NCBI GenBank assembly: GCA_035626235.1
Contig: DASPOB010000022.1
Coordinates: 1 to 40,749, forward strand
Length of the DNA: 40,749 nt
Reading direction: 5' to 3'
Source of the DNA: DATFYP01 sp035626235
GTDB lineage: Archaea; Thermoproteota; Nitrososphaeria; Nitrososphaerales; Gagatemarchaeaceae
This document shows positions 7,119 through 15,057 of the stretch, piece by piece (within the stretch, counting starts at the first letter, position 1; every line of letters begins with the position of its first letter). The translations under genes were made by a program, and so were the position numbers. The notes under the pieces are model-generated. The model had not been told where the DNA came from and did not search any database. It worked only from the letters and a program-made list of their open reading frames with translations.

Positions 7119-8216
7119 TTGGTCCGCGTCATCGGCCACATCGACCTCGACTACTTTTTCGCTCAGGTAGAGGAGGTCGAAAATCCATCCATCAAAGGAA
7201 GGCCCGTGGCTGTCTGCGTCTTCTCGGGCAGAACGAAAGACTCTGGGGTCGTCAGCACGGCCAACTACAAGGCACGAGAGTTTGGAGTGAAATCAGGCAT
7301 GCCCATCGTATTGGCCAAGAGGCGGCTCGAAGGGAGGGACCCAATCATGATCAGGATGGAAATCACCAAGTACGAAGCGGTCTCGGAGAGGATAATGGAG
7401 CTAGCAAGGTCTCACGTCGACATCCTAGAGGAGGCTGGCATCGACGAAGCCTTCTTCGACCTGACCATCGGCTCCAGAGGAGACTTCAACTCCGCTGCAA
7501 GTGTCGCCAGAAAAATCAAAGAGACAATTCTGGAGGGAGAACGCCTGACTTGCTCCGTGGGCCTCGGGCGCAGCAAGGCCGTTGCCAAGCTTGCCTCTGA
7601 CAGCGCAAAGCCCGGTGGACTGATGGTAGTCTCCCCCGATTCGACCATGGCGTTCATGGGGAGCCTGAACGTAGGCAACCTGTACGGCGTTGGCCCCAAA
7701 ACGGTGAAAACACTCGAGGGGCTGGGAATCGGGACTATCGCCGAGCTCGCGCGCGCAGATGTCAGCCTCCTACAAGATTACTTCGGGAGGAAGCTCGCCC
7801 TTTACCTGCACGCAGCTGCGAACGGGGAGGACGATGACCCCGTGGAAGAGAGACAGGAACCAACGCAGTTCAGTCGAATCATCACGCTGAAGAGCGACAC
7901 GACCGACGCCGAGGAAGCCATGAATCAGCTGACCGAGGCTGCGGACGACCTGCGGTCTAGACTGATTTCCAGGAAAACGTCTTTCAGGACGCTCTCCGCG
8001 ATTGCGATACTCACCAATCTCTCCACCAAGACGAGAAGCAAGACGTTCGAAACACCAATCTGGGACCTGTCTATTGTGAAGAATGCGCTCGCTGACCTCT
8101 TCTCGCAACTGAGCGACTCGGCCGACCGCGAGTTCAGGAGGGTGGGGATTCGCTTATCTGACCTATCAGCAAACTCGGACCAGAAGTCCCTAGCGGAGTA
8201 CGTCGGGGAGCCATGA
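7119..8216 (+). CDS. dinB: Y-family DNA polymerase IV (Dpo4/DinB)
   Basis: Translesion polymerase. From the TTG at 7119 the protein is 365 residues and begins MVRVIGHIDLDYFFAQVEEV, which places the palm-domain metal ligands at D9 and in the IDEAF motif (D109, E110). SVGLGRSKAVAKLAS and KPGGLMVV are also typical. The helix-hairpin-helix segment NLYGVGPKTVKTLEGLGI and the C-terminal little-finger domain follow. The frame is open upstream to 7059, but TTG 7119 has a GAAGGAA Shine-Dalgarno-like stretch 9 bases before it, a TTAAATCG box A about 26 bases before it, and fits the family N-terminus. The stop overlaps the start of the SWIM gene (ATGA), so the two are translationally coupled. Confidence 0.95.
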   Translation: MVRVIGHIDLDYFFAQVEEVENPSIKGRPVAVCVFSGRTKDSGVVSTANYKAREFGVKSGMPIVLAKRRLEGRDPIMIRMEITKYEAVSERIMELARSHVDILEEAGIDEAFFDLTIGSRGDFNSAASVARKIKETILEGERLTCSVGLGRSKAVAKLASDSAKPGGLMVVSPDSTMAFMGSLNVGNLYGVGPKTVKTLEGLGIGTIAELARADVSLLQDYFGRKLALYLHAAANGEDDDPVEERQEPTQFSRIITLKSDTTDAEEAMNQLTEAADDLRSRLISRKTSFRTLSAIAILTNLSTKTRSKTFETPIWDLSIVKNALADLFSQLSDSADREFRRVGIRLSDLSANSDQKSLAEYVGEP

Positions 8217-8605
8217 CGGCAGAAACGGCATCCCAGCCCGACGAGGGTCTGAAGCAGGAGTTAGGTGAGTTCTCTCGGCACGGTCGGAAGTTCGACAGGG
8301 CCTTGGCCACTGTCCTTGCGGGCGGGGTGAAAGAAAGTCGCTTCGTGCCAAGTGGTCGTAAGATCCTTACTGTCGTCGGGAAGCTTGGTGACGAGTTCAT
8401 CGACCCCGAGAAGCCGTACTGCTCGTGCAGCAACTTCTTTTTCAGAGTAAGCAATGGGAAGGAGGAGACCTGTTATCATCTCCTCAGCTACAGGATTGCA
8501 TCGCAAGTGGGGAAAGTCGACACTGTTGAATTCAGTGACGAGGAATACACTCGGGTTCTCAGGGCTGTCGTCATCGACGTATTCAGCACGATGAACCGCG
8601 GCTAG
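8213..8605 (+). CDS. SWIM zinc-finger protein
   Basis: 130 residues. The zinc motif CSCSNFFFRVSNGKEETCYH fits the SWIM signature CxCx(n)CxH. Flanking helices (LKQELGEFSRHGRKFDRALATVL before; LLSYRIASQV and TRVLRAVVIDVF after) fit small archaeal SWIM proteins. SWIM proteins in eukaryotes (Sws1) work with Rad51 paralogues, and archaeal versions are suspected to do likewise. Here the ATG overlaps the polymerase IV stop by four bases, a direct link to damage tolerance. The function in this context is inference; the fold call is strong. Confidence 0.85.
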   Translation: MTAETASQPDEGLKQELGEFSRHGRKFDRALATVLAGGVKESRFVPSGRKILTVVGKLGDEFIDPEKPYCSCSNFFFRVSNGKEETCYHLLSYRIASQVGKVDTVEFSDEEYTRVLRAVVIDVFSTMNRG

Positions 8606-8642
8606 TCCGCTTCGTCCCGGCCTATCAAACAGCAGAAAGGAG

Positions 8643-8648
8643 ATAAAG
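8643..8648 (+). promoter_or_regulatory. box A of tRNA-Thr(TGT)
   Basis: ATAAAG is centred about 29 bases upstream of the tRNA 5' end. Confidence 0.4.
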
Positions 8649-8673
8649 CGTTCTTGGCGCCGCAGGCTCCTGT

Positions 8674-8747
8674 GCCACGGTAGCTCAGCCTGGTAGAGCA
8701 CCTGCCTTGTAAGCAGGTGGTCGTGAGTCCAAATCTCACCCGTGGCT
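8674..8747 (+). tRNA. tRNA-Thr(TGT), no intron
   Basis: GCCACGG/CCGTGGC acceptor, D arm GCTC-AGCCTGGTA-GAGC, anticodon arm CCTGC-CTTGTAA-GCAGG (anticodon TGT), variable loop TGGTC, T arm GTGAG-TCCAAAT-CTCAC, discriminator T. Acceptor and D arm are identical to those of tRNA-Thr(GGT) at 215-331, which supports the intron interpretation there. Confidence 0.95.
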
Positions 8748-8801
8748 TTCTCCCGCCTCGAAGCTGATATCCCTAAAGGCAGGCGGTTTCAGACAACAAA
8801 A

Positions 8802-9599
8802 GTGGAATTCAAGCGACTGGGGAAGACCAACGAGAAGATCTCGTCCATAGGAATGGGTACGTGGAGAATCGGCTCGTACAACTCCCCGAGCGAGAAGACG
8901 GAACAGATCCGCGCGATCAGAAGGGGAGTCGAGCTGGGTATCAACCTCATCGACACGGCCGAAATGTATGGAGACGGAAGGTCAGAACGGCTGCTGGGTG
9001 AAGCGGTCGCAAGCTTCCGCGAGTCGGTCTTCATCGCCACTAAAGTCTGGTCTGACCACCTCCATCATGATGATGTCATCGCAGCATGCGAAAGGAGCAT
9101 TCAGAGGCTCGGCGTCCGCCATCTGGACCTCTACCAAATCCATTGGCCGAACTTGAGCGTCCCGATAAGAGAGACAATGGCTGCCATGGAGGAACTGGTT
9201 CGCGCGGGGAAGGTTCGCCACGTCGGCGTCAGCAACTTCAGCGTCGACCAGGTCGAAGAGGCTCAGAACGCGCTGCCCAAGAGCGAGCTGGTCTCCAACC
9301 AGGTTGAGTACTCCATCGTTAACCGGTCTGTAGAGAAAGACATCCTGCCCTATTGCAGGAGGGAAGGCATCACTTTGATTGCCTACAGTCCGCTGGCTAG
9401 GGGTGCCATCCTCGAATCTCAGGTGTCTATTGCCTTGCAGCAAAAATACAGAATGACTCCAGCGCAGGTCATGCTGAACTGGGTGACAAGGGACGAGCGG
9501 GTTGTTGCGATTCCCAAGGCCGCGCGCGTCGGGCACGTGGAGGAGAACGCCTTTTCTGTGTCAGTCAGGTTCACTCAGTCAGAATATGACAAGGTCTGA
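8802..9599 (+). CDS. Aldo/keto reductase (AKR)
   Basis: NAD(P)H-dependent TIM-barrel oxidoreductase. From the GTG at 8802 the protein is 265 residues and begins MEFKRLGKTNEKISSIGMGT. The frame is open further upstream into the tRNA-Thr gene, which cannot be coding. The catalytic tetrad is complete: D51 and Y56 in DTAEMYG, K81 in ATKVW, H114 in YQIHWPN. The cofactor-binding IPKAARVGHVEENA end is present, but the protein stops soon after SEYDKV, so the final helix is somewhat short. It shares a long near-identical block with the second AKR at 13111 (see findings). Substrate unknown. Confidence 0.9.
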   Translation: MEFKRLGKTNEKISSIGMGTWRIGSYNSPSEKTEQIRAIRRGVELGINLIDTAEMYGDGRSERLLGEAVASFRESVFIATKVWSDHLHHDDVIAACERSIQRLGVRHLDLYQIHWPNLSVPIRETMAAMEELVRAGKVRHVGVSNFSVDQVEEAQNALPKSELVSNQVEYSIVNRSVEKDILPYCRREGITLIAYSPLARGAILESQVSIALQQKYRMTPAQVMLNWVTRDERVVAIPKAARVGHVEENAFSVSVRFTQSEYDKV

Positions 9600-9845
9600 A
9601 AAAAGGTCGACGTTACTCTGTAGGAAGGGGTATCAGACAATTCGCACAGGTGTCGTATGCCATTTCCAAAGGGTTCGCACTATCTATTGGTCGACCACAC
9701 CAAATGCATCTACGTGATGCGTAGGCGGGATGCAACTCAGGCAGAGGCGGAGTTTGTCTTATATAAGGATAGGCAAATGTCGAAATCAACATACGCAGTT
9801 GTCGAATTCAGACAACGCCGGCGAGGCGATTTGGCCAGGACTTCG
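9600..9845. other. Non-coding stretch between convergent genes
   Basis: About 245 bases without a convincing gene. A TATATAAGG motif at about 9760-9768 looks like a box A, but the only downstream reading frame (from ATG 9777, 25 codons) has no recognisable features. A small unannotated RNA is possible; nothing in the sequence proves it. Confidence 0.3.
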
Positions 9846-10064
9846 TCACGCTGATCTGGACGAACTCCACGACCGCGCCAAGATTCCGATTCCGATGATT
9901 AGAGAAAGAATACCTACCGTCAACAGCTCGTATACGTAGCCCACCATGGCCGGCGTCGCCCGTATCTGGGAAAAGATCCCACCAATCATCGTGATCAGAG
10001 CCCCGATTCCTACGAAAAGCCCACCAAAGACTCCCCTTAGCATGTACGATCGCTGCGGATTCAC
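9846..10064 (-). CDS. Small two-span membrane protein
   Basis: 72 residues from GTG 10064 (or 65 from an internal ATG). Two clear hydrophobic helices, GVFGGLFVGIGALITMIGGIF and ELLTVGILSLIIGIGILA, are joined by a short polar loop (SQIRATPAMVGYVY) and followed by a small basic/serine tail. I do not recognise the family. A box A-like GCTTAAGAC lies about 28 bases before the GTG. It sits downstream of valS on the same strand with a 47-base gap. Confidence 0.6.
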   Translation of the reverse strand: MNPQRSYMLRGVFGGLFVGIGALITMIGGIFSQIRATPAMVGYVYELLTVGILSLIIGIGILARSWSSSRSA

Positions 10065-10111
10065 GGGCCGGCCAGAGAACCTTCGGCGTCTTAAGCTGTC
10101 CGCACAGAACG

Positions 10112-12451
10112 CTATTTGGTGATATGGTGCATGCGCACAAGGTCCTTTTCGAATTGTTTCAAGTTTGCCGGGATTCTAGTCGAAATGGAATCCTTCAGGG
10201 CGAGCCCCTTTTCCCGCTTGGTTTTCCACACGTGCGCGTTGAACTCGAGGATGCTCTCGCTGACCTTTTCGCTGATGTCGAATCTCGTCGGCTGCGGAAA
10301 CTGCTGGAGGTGTATGCTCTGTGCTCCGTACAACTTCCGCCAAATGTAGTCGGTGATGAAGGGCGAAATTGGTGCTAGCAGGAGAAGCAAACTCTTCACA
10401 ACCTGGTGGAGGGTGTACCAGGCCGCTTCCTGCTCGTCTTGACCTACGCCGTCCCCGTACGCCCTGCCCTTTGCCATCTCGAGGTAATTCGAAGCGAAAA
10501 GGTTCCACATGAATTCCCTGGTCTTCGTTGCGACCGTGAAAACGTCGAACCGCTCGTACGCCTTCGCGCATTCTTCGGTAAGTTTCCCCAGCTCGTTCAG
10601 CATCCACTTGTCGGTCCACGTGAGCCTTGCAGTCCTCGGCTCAGGGAATGAGCTGATGAACCGCGCCGTGTTCCAAAGTTTCGTCAGTGATTTCCCCGCC
10701 CCCGCCATCCTGTCCTCGCTTACGCGGAAGTCGTACCCGAGCCCCGCCTCGGCAGCCCCCCAGAACCTGAATGCGTCAGCGCCGTACTTCTGAAGGAGAG
10801 GTTCCGGGTCAAGGTAGTTACCAAGGTGCCGGTGCATCGCCCTGCCGTGCTCGTCGAGGCCTAGCCCGTTCACCCACGCCTGTCTGAACGGGGCTTTTCC
10901 GGTGAGCAGGTACGTCTTGAGGAGGGTGTAGTAAAGCCAAGTCCTCACGATGTCTTTCCCTTGGAGCCTTAGAGTGGCCGGGAACGTCAGCGAGTGAAAC
11001 TTTGCGTTTCTGAGGTATTTCGATATGAAGAGAGGAGACAGGCTCGAATCCATCCATGTATCGAAAGTGCGCGTTTCGCCGCTGAACTTTGCGTTTCCGC
11101 ACTTCTTGCACCTCTTGAAGGGGGCTTCGTCCCTCCACGGACGGTAGTATTTTCCTGGCTTCGGCAGGTGAGGCGTCCCGCACTTGCTGCAGTACCAGAC
11201 CGGAATCTCGGTGGCGTAGTATCTGCGCCGTGAGACTGGGTAGTCGGTGGTTAGCGAGTCAATCCAGTCGAGAAGGATTTGCCGGTGCATCTTCGGGTGG
11301 AACTCTATCGTCTTCGCGAGCTTGCGAAGTGCGGGTTTGAACTCCAGCTGCTTCAGGTAGAACTCCTCCATAGGGATAATCTCGATGGGGGTGTGGCTTC
11401 TCTCGCACAAGGGGGTCCTGTGCTGTATCTGCTCCACCTTGGCCGCGACTCCCATCTCCTGCATGTCTTGGATCACCTGTGAGCGCCCGTCTTTCACTGC
11501 CGTCCCGGCGTACTTGCCGGTCACGCCTGTGAGCTTTCCGTCGATGTCTATGGCTACTACTTCCTTCAGCTTGAACTCCCTGAACATCAGTACGTCGTTG
11601 TAGTCCCCGTAGCTGCATACCATCACGACTCCGCTGCCGAACTTGGGGTCGGCGCTTGGGTGCGCCCTGATCTGCACCTCCTTGTTGTAAATCGGCACGA
11701 CCGCGGTCTTTCCCGCCAGCTTCCTGTACCTCGAGTCTTCGGGGTTGACCACGACCAGCTGGCAGGCGGATAGCAGTTCGGGCCTCGTGGTCGCCACCAA
11801 CAGCTCCTGGTTGGTCTCTTTCACCCTGAACTTGACTGTGACCAGATACGTCGGCAGTTCTTCGTACTCGATTTCCGCGTCGGCAATGGTGGTGTTGCAG
11901 TCAACGCAGTAGTTGTTGGGCCGGTTCGCTACGTAAATGAGGCCTTTCTTCCACAACTCGATGAAAGACCATTGTGTCAGCTTCCTGTACTCCTCCGAGT
12001 CCGTTCTGTATTTGCCGTCAAAATCTCCTGAGAGCCCTACGGTCTTCATCAAGCCAATCATGTACGCCTCTAGGTCGTCAAGCGCGTGCTTGCAGAGATT
12101 GATGAATTCCTCGCGAGGAGTCTTCCTCATCTGCACCCTGTACTTCCGCTCCGCGAAGATTTCGACCGGCAGGCCGTTTCGGTCAATCCCTATGGGGTAG
12201 TCCACCTGCAGGCCTCTCATCCTGGCGGATCTCGCCACCATGTCGATCAAAGAATACGCGGTGATTGCTCCTACATGCCATGGCTTTCCTGAAGGATAGG
12301 GCGGGGGTGTGTCCATCACGAAATTGAGATTTTTCTTCGTTTGTGGCTTGAACTCGAAGATTTTCTCAGTTTCCCAAGTCTGCCTTATCTCAGCTTCCAG
12401 CTTTGGGTCCCATGATGTCGCCTCAAGCTTCGCCGAGAACTGTGGCTGCAA
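10112..12451 (-). CDS. valS: Valyl-tRNA synthetase
   Basis: Class Ia synthetase charging tRNA-Val, 779 residues from TTG 12451. The HIGH motif is in PPPYPSGKPWHVGA (49-62). CP1 editing-domain marks are TTRPELLSAC (221-230) and FGSGVVMVCSYGDYND (271-286). The zinc-binding pairs are CVDC and later CSKCG/CKKCG. A catalytic-core GLDEHGRAMHRHLGNYLDP (531-549) occupies the KMSKS position, and the anticodon-binding helical domain follows. The editing sequence and PPPYPSG favour Val over Ile or Leu. The oddity is KMSKS itself: the five residues are AMHRH, so both lysines are absent. A CATATAGG box A lies about 30 bases upstream of the start. Confidence 0.93.
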   Translation of the reverse strand: MQPQFSAKLEATSWDPKLEAEIRQTWETEKIFEFKPQTKKNLNFVMDTPPPYPSGKPWHVGAITAYSLIDMVARSARMRGLQVDYPIGIDRNGLPVEIFAERKYRVQMRKTPREEFINLCKHALDDLEAYMIGLMKTVGLSGDFDGKYRTDSEEYRKLTQWSFIELWKKGLIYVANRPNNYCVDCNTTIADAEIEYEELPTYLVTVKFRVKETNQELLVATTRPELLSACQLVVVNPEDSRYRKLAGKTAVVPIYNKEVQIRAHPSADPKFGSGVVMVCSYGDYNDVLMFREFKLKEVVAIDIDGKLTGVTGKYAGTAVKDGRSQVIQDMQEMGVAAKVEQIQHRTPLCERSHTPIEIIPMEEFYLKQLEFKPALRKLAKTIEFHPKMHRQILLDWIDSLTTDYPVSRRRYYATEIPVWYCSKCGTPHLPKPGKYYRPWRDEAPFKRCKKCGNAKFSGETRTFDTWMDSSLSPLFISKYLRNAKFHSLTFPATLRLQGKDIVRTWLYYTLLKTYLLTGKAPFRQAWVNGLGLDEHGRAMHRHLGNYLDPEPLLQKYGADAFRFWGAAEAGLGYDFRVSEDRMAGAGKSLTKLWNTARFISSFPEPRTARLTWTDKWMLNELGKLTEECAKAYERFDVFTVATKTREFMWNLFASNYLEMAKGRAYGDGVGQDEQEAAWYTLHQVVKSLLLLLAPISPFITDYIWRKLYGAQSIHLQQFPQPTRFDISEKVSESILEFNAHVWKTKREKGLALKDSISTRIPANLKQFEKDLVRMHHITK

Positions 12452-12486
12452 ATGACGCAGACAGGCCGTCCCTGACCTATATGAAG

Positions 12487-13068
12487 TTAAGACGGGTTTT
12501 TGGCGCTTCCTGTGGGCTCTCTGTTGACTGTCCTGTCAACTGCCTTCAGGAGAGGGTAGCCGAGAACCCCGATGGCGACTGTTTCGCTTCCAAGGAATTC
12601 CGCCCATCCGACCCACAACGGGACGCCAGGCGGCGACGCCAAAGCGACTAGGTAGCTCCCCACGATGAGCGTGACCGCCGCAATCTCCAGCGCTATCGCA
12701 GCCAGCCACGCCCCCTTGAACTTCCGTCTTGTGACGGCCCAGGCCAGCGTCGCGGCTACAAAGTTGGCTACTGGGCCCCCTACGTAGTCCACAATTCCGA
12801 AGGGGCTACCCAGCAGGTTCCCTATGAAACCTCCAATCGTCACTCCGACGATGGCTGGGAAGCCGAAAAGTACTGACAGTGGGAGAAGCGCGTCCACGAC
12901 CCTGACCTGAAGTGGCCCGAAACTGGTCACTGCGAAGTAGAACACGTAGGCCGAATAGAGGGCAGCCAGGACCGCGGCAAGTGCGATGTCCCTCGAACTC
13001 CAATTCTTTCTGTTCTTGTTCAATTCCTCCCACACCGGGATTTGTAAGGCGGATCGGGTGGAGGTCAC
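12487..13068 (-). CDS. queT: QueT-family membrane protein (ECF S component for queuosine/archaeosine precursor)
   Basis: 193 residues with five or six hydrophobic helices. The start SSRDIALAAVLAALYSAYVF and the following FGPLQVRVVDALLPLSVLFGFPAIVGVTIGGFIGNLLGSPFGIVD match the QueT pattern (D-I-A-L-A-A..AALY, FG..Q.R...AL, G...G..I.N). QueT proteins are substrate-binding S subunits of energy-coupling factor transporters for deazapurine precursors such as preQ1. No EcfA/T genes are in the window. Start GTG 13068 follows a GGAGGTGA Shine-Dalgarno region and a CTTAAATC box A at about 13100-13107. Its 3' end overlaps the presumed valS promoter. Confidence 0.8.
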   Translation of the reverse strand: MTSTRSALQIPVWEELNKNRKNWSSRDIALAAVLAALYSAYVFYFAVTSFGPLQVRVVDALLPLSVLFGFPAIVGVTIGGFIGNLLGSPFGIVDYVGGPVANFVAATLAWAVTRRKFKGAWLAAIALEIAAVTLIVGSYLVALASPPGVPLWVGWAEFLGSETVAIGVLGYPLLKAVDRTVNREPTGSAKNPS

Positions 13069-13110
13069 TCACCCGCCAACTATCACCTCCGTGAACGGGG
13101 ATTTAAGCGA

Positions 13111-13935
13111 TTAAGCGAACGAGGAGTCCAGCTTGGCGGCGTCGTCATCAGCCAGCTCCCATCCGCTCGCCCCGACGTTCTCCTGCACGTGAACGCGAGT
13201 GGACGCCCTCGGAATCGGAAAGACCCCCTTCTTTCTGGCAAGCCATCTTAGCGCCGTCTGGCCGTTGGTCTTGCCGTACTTCCTTGCGATTTCGGTAACC
13301 TTACCGCTTGCAACCAGCTTCCCATGCCCAAGGGGAAAATAGGCGAGAACGGCTATCCCATTCGCCTCGCAGTACGGGAGGAGGTCACTCTCAATCTTCC
13401 GGTTGATCAGGCTGTAGTCAGGCTGTATCGATGCAAGTTGCGATTTCGGTAGCGCTGCATTCGCCTTCATGGTCTGTTCAAGGCTGAAGTTGCTGACGCC
13501 GACGTGGCGAACCTTCCCCGCGCGAACCAGTTCCTCCATGGCCGCCATTGTCTCGGAGATTGGCACACGCGAATTGGGTTGGTGGACCTGGTACAGGTCG
13601 ACGTAGGTGGTGCCGAGCCGCCTAAGGCTCTTTTCAAGCGACTTGATTACCGCTTCCCTGTGCAGGTGAATAGGCGACACTTTGGTGGCCAAGAAGACAT
13701 CATCTCTCTTGTACTTGGCCAGCGCTTCGCCGACCAGTGGCTCTGAGCCGTAGATTTCTGCGGTGTCCGCAAGCGTGATTCCCGACTCGAGTCCTGATTC
13801 GACTGCCTGGACCTTCTCCGAAGCCCCCCTCCTCCAGCCCAAGAACGCGCCGGCTATCCAGGCTGGGTCGTAGTACGTCCCCATGCCGATCTCAGAGACC
13901 TTTCTACCGGTCTTCCCAAAATCCTTCAGAATCAA
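13111..13935 (-). CDS. Aldo/keto reductase (AKR), second copy
   Basis: 274 residues from TTG 13935. The tetrad is intact: D57 and Y62 in LADTAEIYG, K85 in ATKVS, H118 in YQVHQPN. It differs from the AKR at 8802 by an insertion after GMGTYYDP (a WIAGAFLGWRRGASEK segment), so it belongs to a different subgroup although the central block is nearly the same. The end VHVQENVGASGWELADDDAAKLDSSF is complete. The substrate is unknown; general carbonyl detoxification or sugar reduction is possible. Confidence 0.9.
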   Translation of the reverse strand: MILKDFGKTGRKVSEIGMGTYYDPAWIAGAFLGWRRGASEKVQAVESGLESGITLADTAEIYGSEPLVGEALAKYKRDDVFLATKVSPIHLHREAVIKSLEKSLRRLGTTYVDLYQVHQPNSRVPISETMAAMEELVRAGKVRHVGVSNFSLEQTMKANAALPKSQLASIQPDYSLINRKIESDLLPYCEANGIAVLAYFPLGHGKLVASGKVTEIARKYGKTNGQTALRWLARKKGVFPIPRASTRVHVQENVGASGWELADDDAAKLDSSFA

Positions 13936-14015
13936 CTGTCCGACGGCAGCAGCCCCCCAATCTATGTCTTGCTGCTGTCGAAGCGGAGGCTCGTACAGCG
14001 GGCTCCTCGAGCGGC

Positions 14016-15011
14016 TCAGCCGTTTGAGGGAGTCTGCTTCGCCTTCGGCTTCGCAGCCTCGGCATCCAGCACTTCCTTTGGAAGGAGCCAGTAGAGGTCG
14101 GGATGTTCGGTCTTAAGGGTCGACAGCGTCGGCGGAAGCAGACCGTTCCTCCGCGCTCTCCTTACGTTATACTCGACAAACCGCTTCATATCCCTCGTCT
14201 CCCCCGCGACCGAGACGAAGGCTCTGATCCTGTCTATGGCTTCATCGTTTTCGACCTTCCTGACGTTGACCAGGTACGGGGCGAGCACTAGCCACACTAG
14301 TCTGTGCCTTCCGTCTGAGACCGGATGCGCGAACAGATTCTCGACGTAGAGGTAGCCTCTCCCCGCCCTTTGGCTTCGAACAGGGACGTACCTCGTAACG
14401 GCCGCCTTGACGTCTTGAAGCTGTCTCGGGAAGACCCCTTTCCTGAGATTCCTGACCCCTTCGGATATCGCCCCTCTGGCACAGTCCCCGAACAGGTCGT
14501 TCAGCAGGTTGCCGCTTAGCATGACCACCCCTCCGGTAAGCGCCTGCCTTGCCAGTTTCCATCTGAGCACCTTAGTCAACTCGTACTTGACGGTCAATGC
14601 GAGATAGACTTCGAACGGCATCGCGTACATCAATCGACTTGTCGCCTGTGACGGTTCCAGTGCCACTCCGAAACACTCGTACATCATCTTCGCCTTCTCA
14701 CTTTCCTTCTCCCGGATGAAGAACTCCTTGGCTCTTTCCGCTTCCTTCTCTGAGAACCTGGCCGCGAGGAAATCGTCTTGGCTTGCGACGAGTGCTGCCG
14801 CGAAGAAGCTCGAGAACTCGATTACCTCCGAGATGTGAGGTTCGTACTTCAGACGGCCGAGGGCGCTGAGGAGCCTGCTCTCCGCCTGGCCCACGACCTC
14901 CTTGCTCGCCAGACCCTCCTCCACCGGAATCGACTCGAAGAACTTTCGAGACTGCGGCGCGAAGGGATATCTGAGTTCTAGGTCTGTAAGTGAGGGTCCC
15001 CTGTAGGACAA
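14016..15011 (-). CDS. priL: DNA primase large subunit PriL, C-terminal domain without Fe-S cysteines
   Basis: 331 residues from TTG 15011. The frame is open to 15113, but that longer form would overlap the upstream GTPase gene and add residues unlike the family. The N-terminal half (LELRYPFAPQSRKFFES..., SSFFAAALVASQDDFLAARFSEKEAERAKEFF, then a WKLARQALTGGVVML segment) follows the helical PriL pattern. The C-terminal part (DGRHRLVWLVLAPYLVNV and VEYNVRRARRNGLLPP) occupies the place of the [4Fe-4S] domain. Only two cysteines remain in the whole protein (ECFG, GDCARG), so the four-cysteine cluster is absent. It resembles PriX of Sulfolobus, as I recall it. PriL regulates primer synthesis by PriS. 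The family call is moderately strong. Confidence 0.68.
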   Translation of the reverse strand: MSYRGPSLTDLELRYPFAPQSRKFFESIPVEEGLASKEVVGQAESRLLSALGRLKYEPHISEVIEFSSFFAAALVASQDDFLAARFSEKEAERAKEFFIREKESEKAKMMYECFGVALEPSQATSRLMYAMPFEVYLALTVKYELTKVLRWKLARQALTGGVVMLSGNLLNDLFGDCARGAISEGVRNLRKGVFPRQLQDVKAAVTRYVPVRSQRAGRGYLYVENLFAHPVSDGRHRLVWLVLAPYLVNVRKVENDEAIDRIRAFVSVAGETRDMKRFVEYNVRRARRNGLLPPTLSTLKTEHPDLYWLLPKEVLDAEAAKPKAKQTPSNG

Positions 15012-15057
15012 CGGCTTCCGGGTCCGCGAACCTGCGTGCCCGCCCTTAAGGCTCTTG

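Noticed and set aside
8261..8701. Minus-strand frame of 146 codons over the SWIM gene and tRNA-Thr
   Set aside because: It crosses a clear tRNA and is antisense to a gene with a complete zinc motif.
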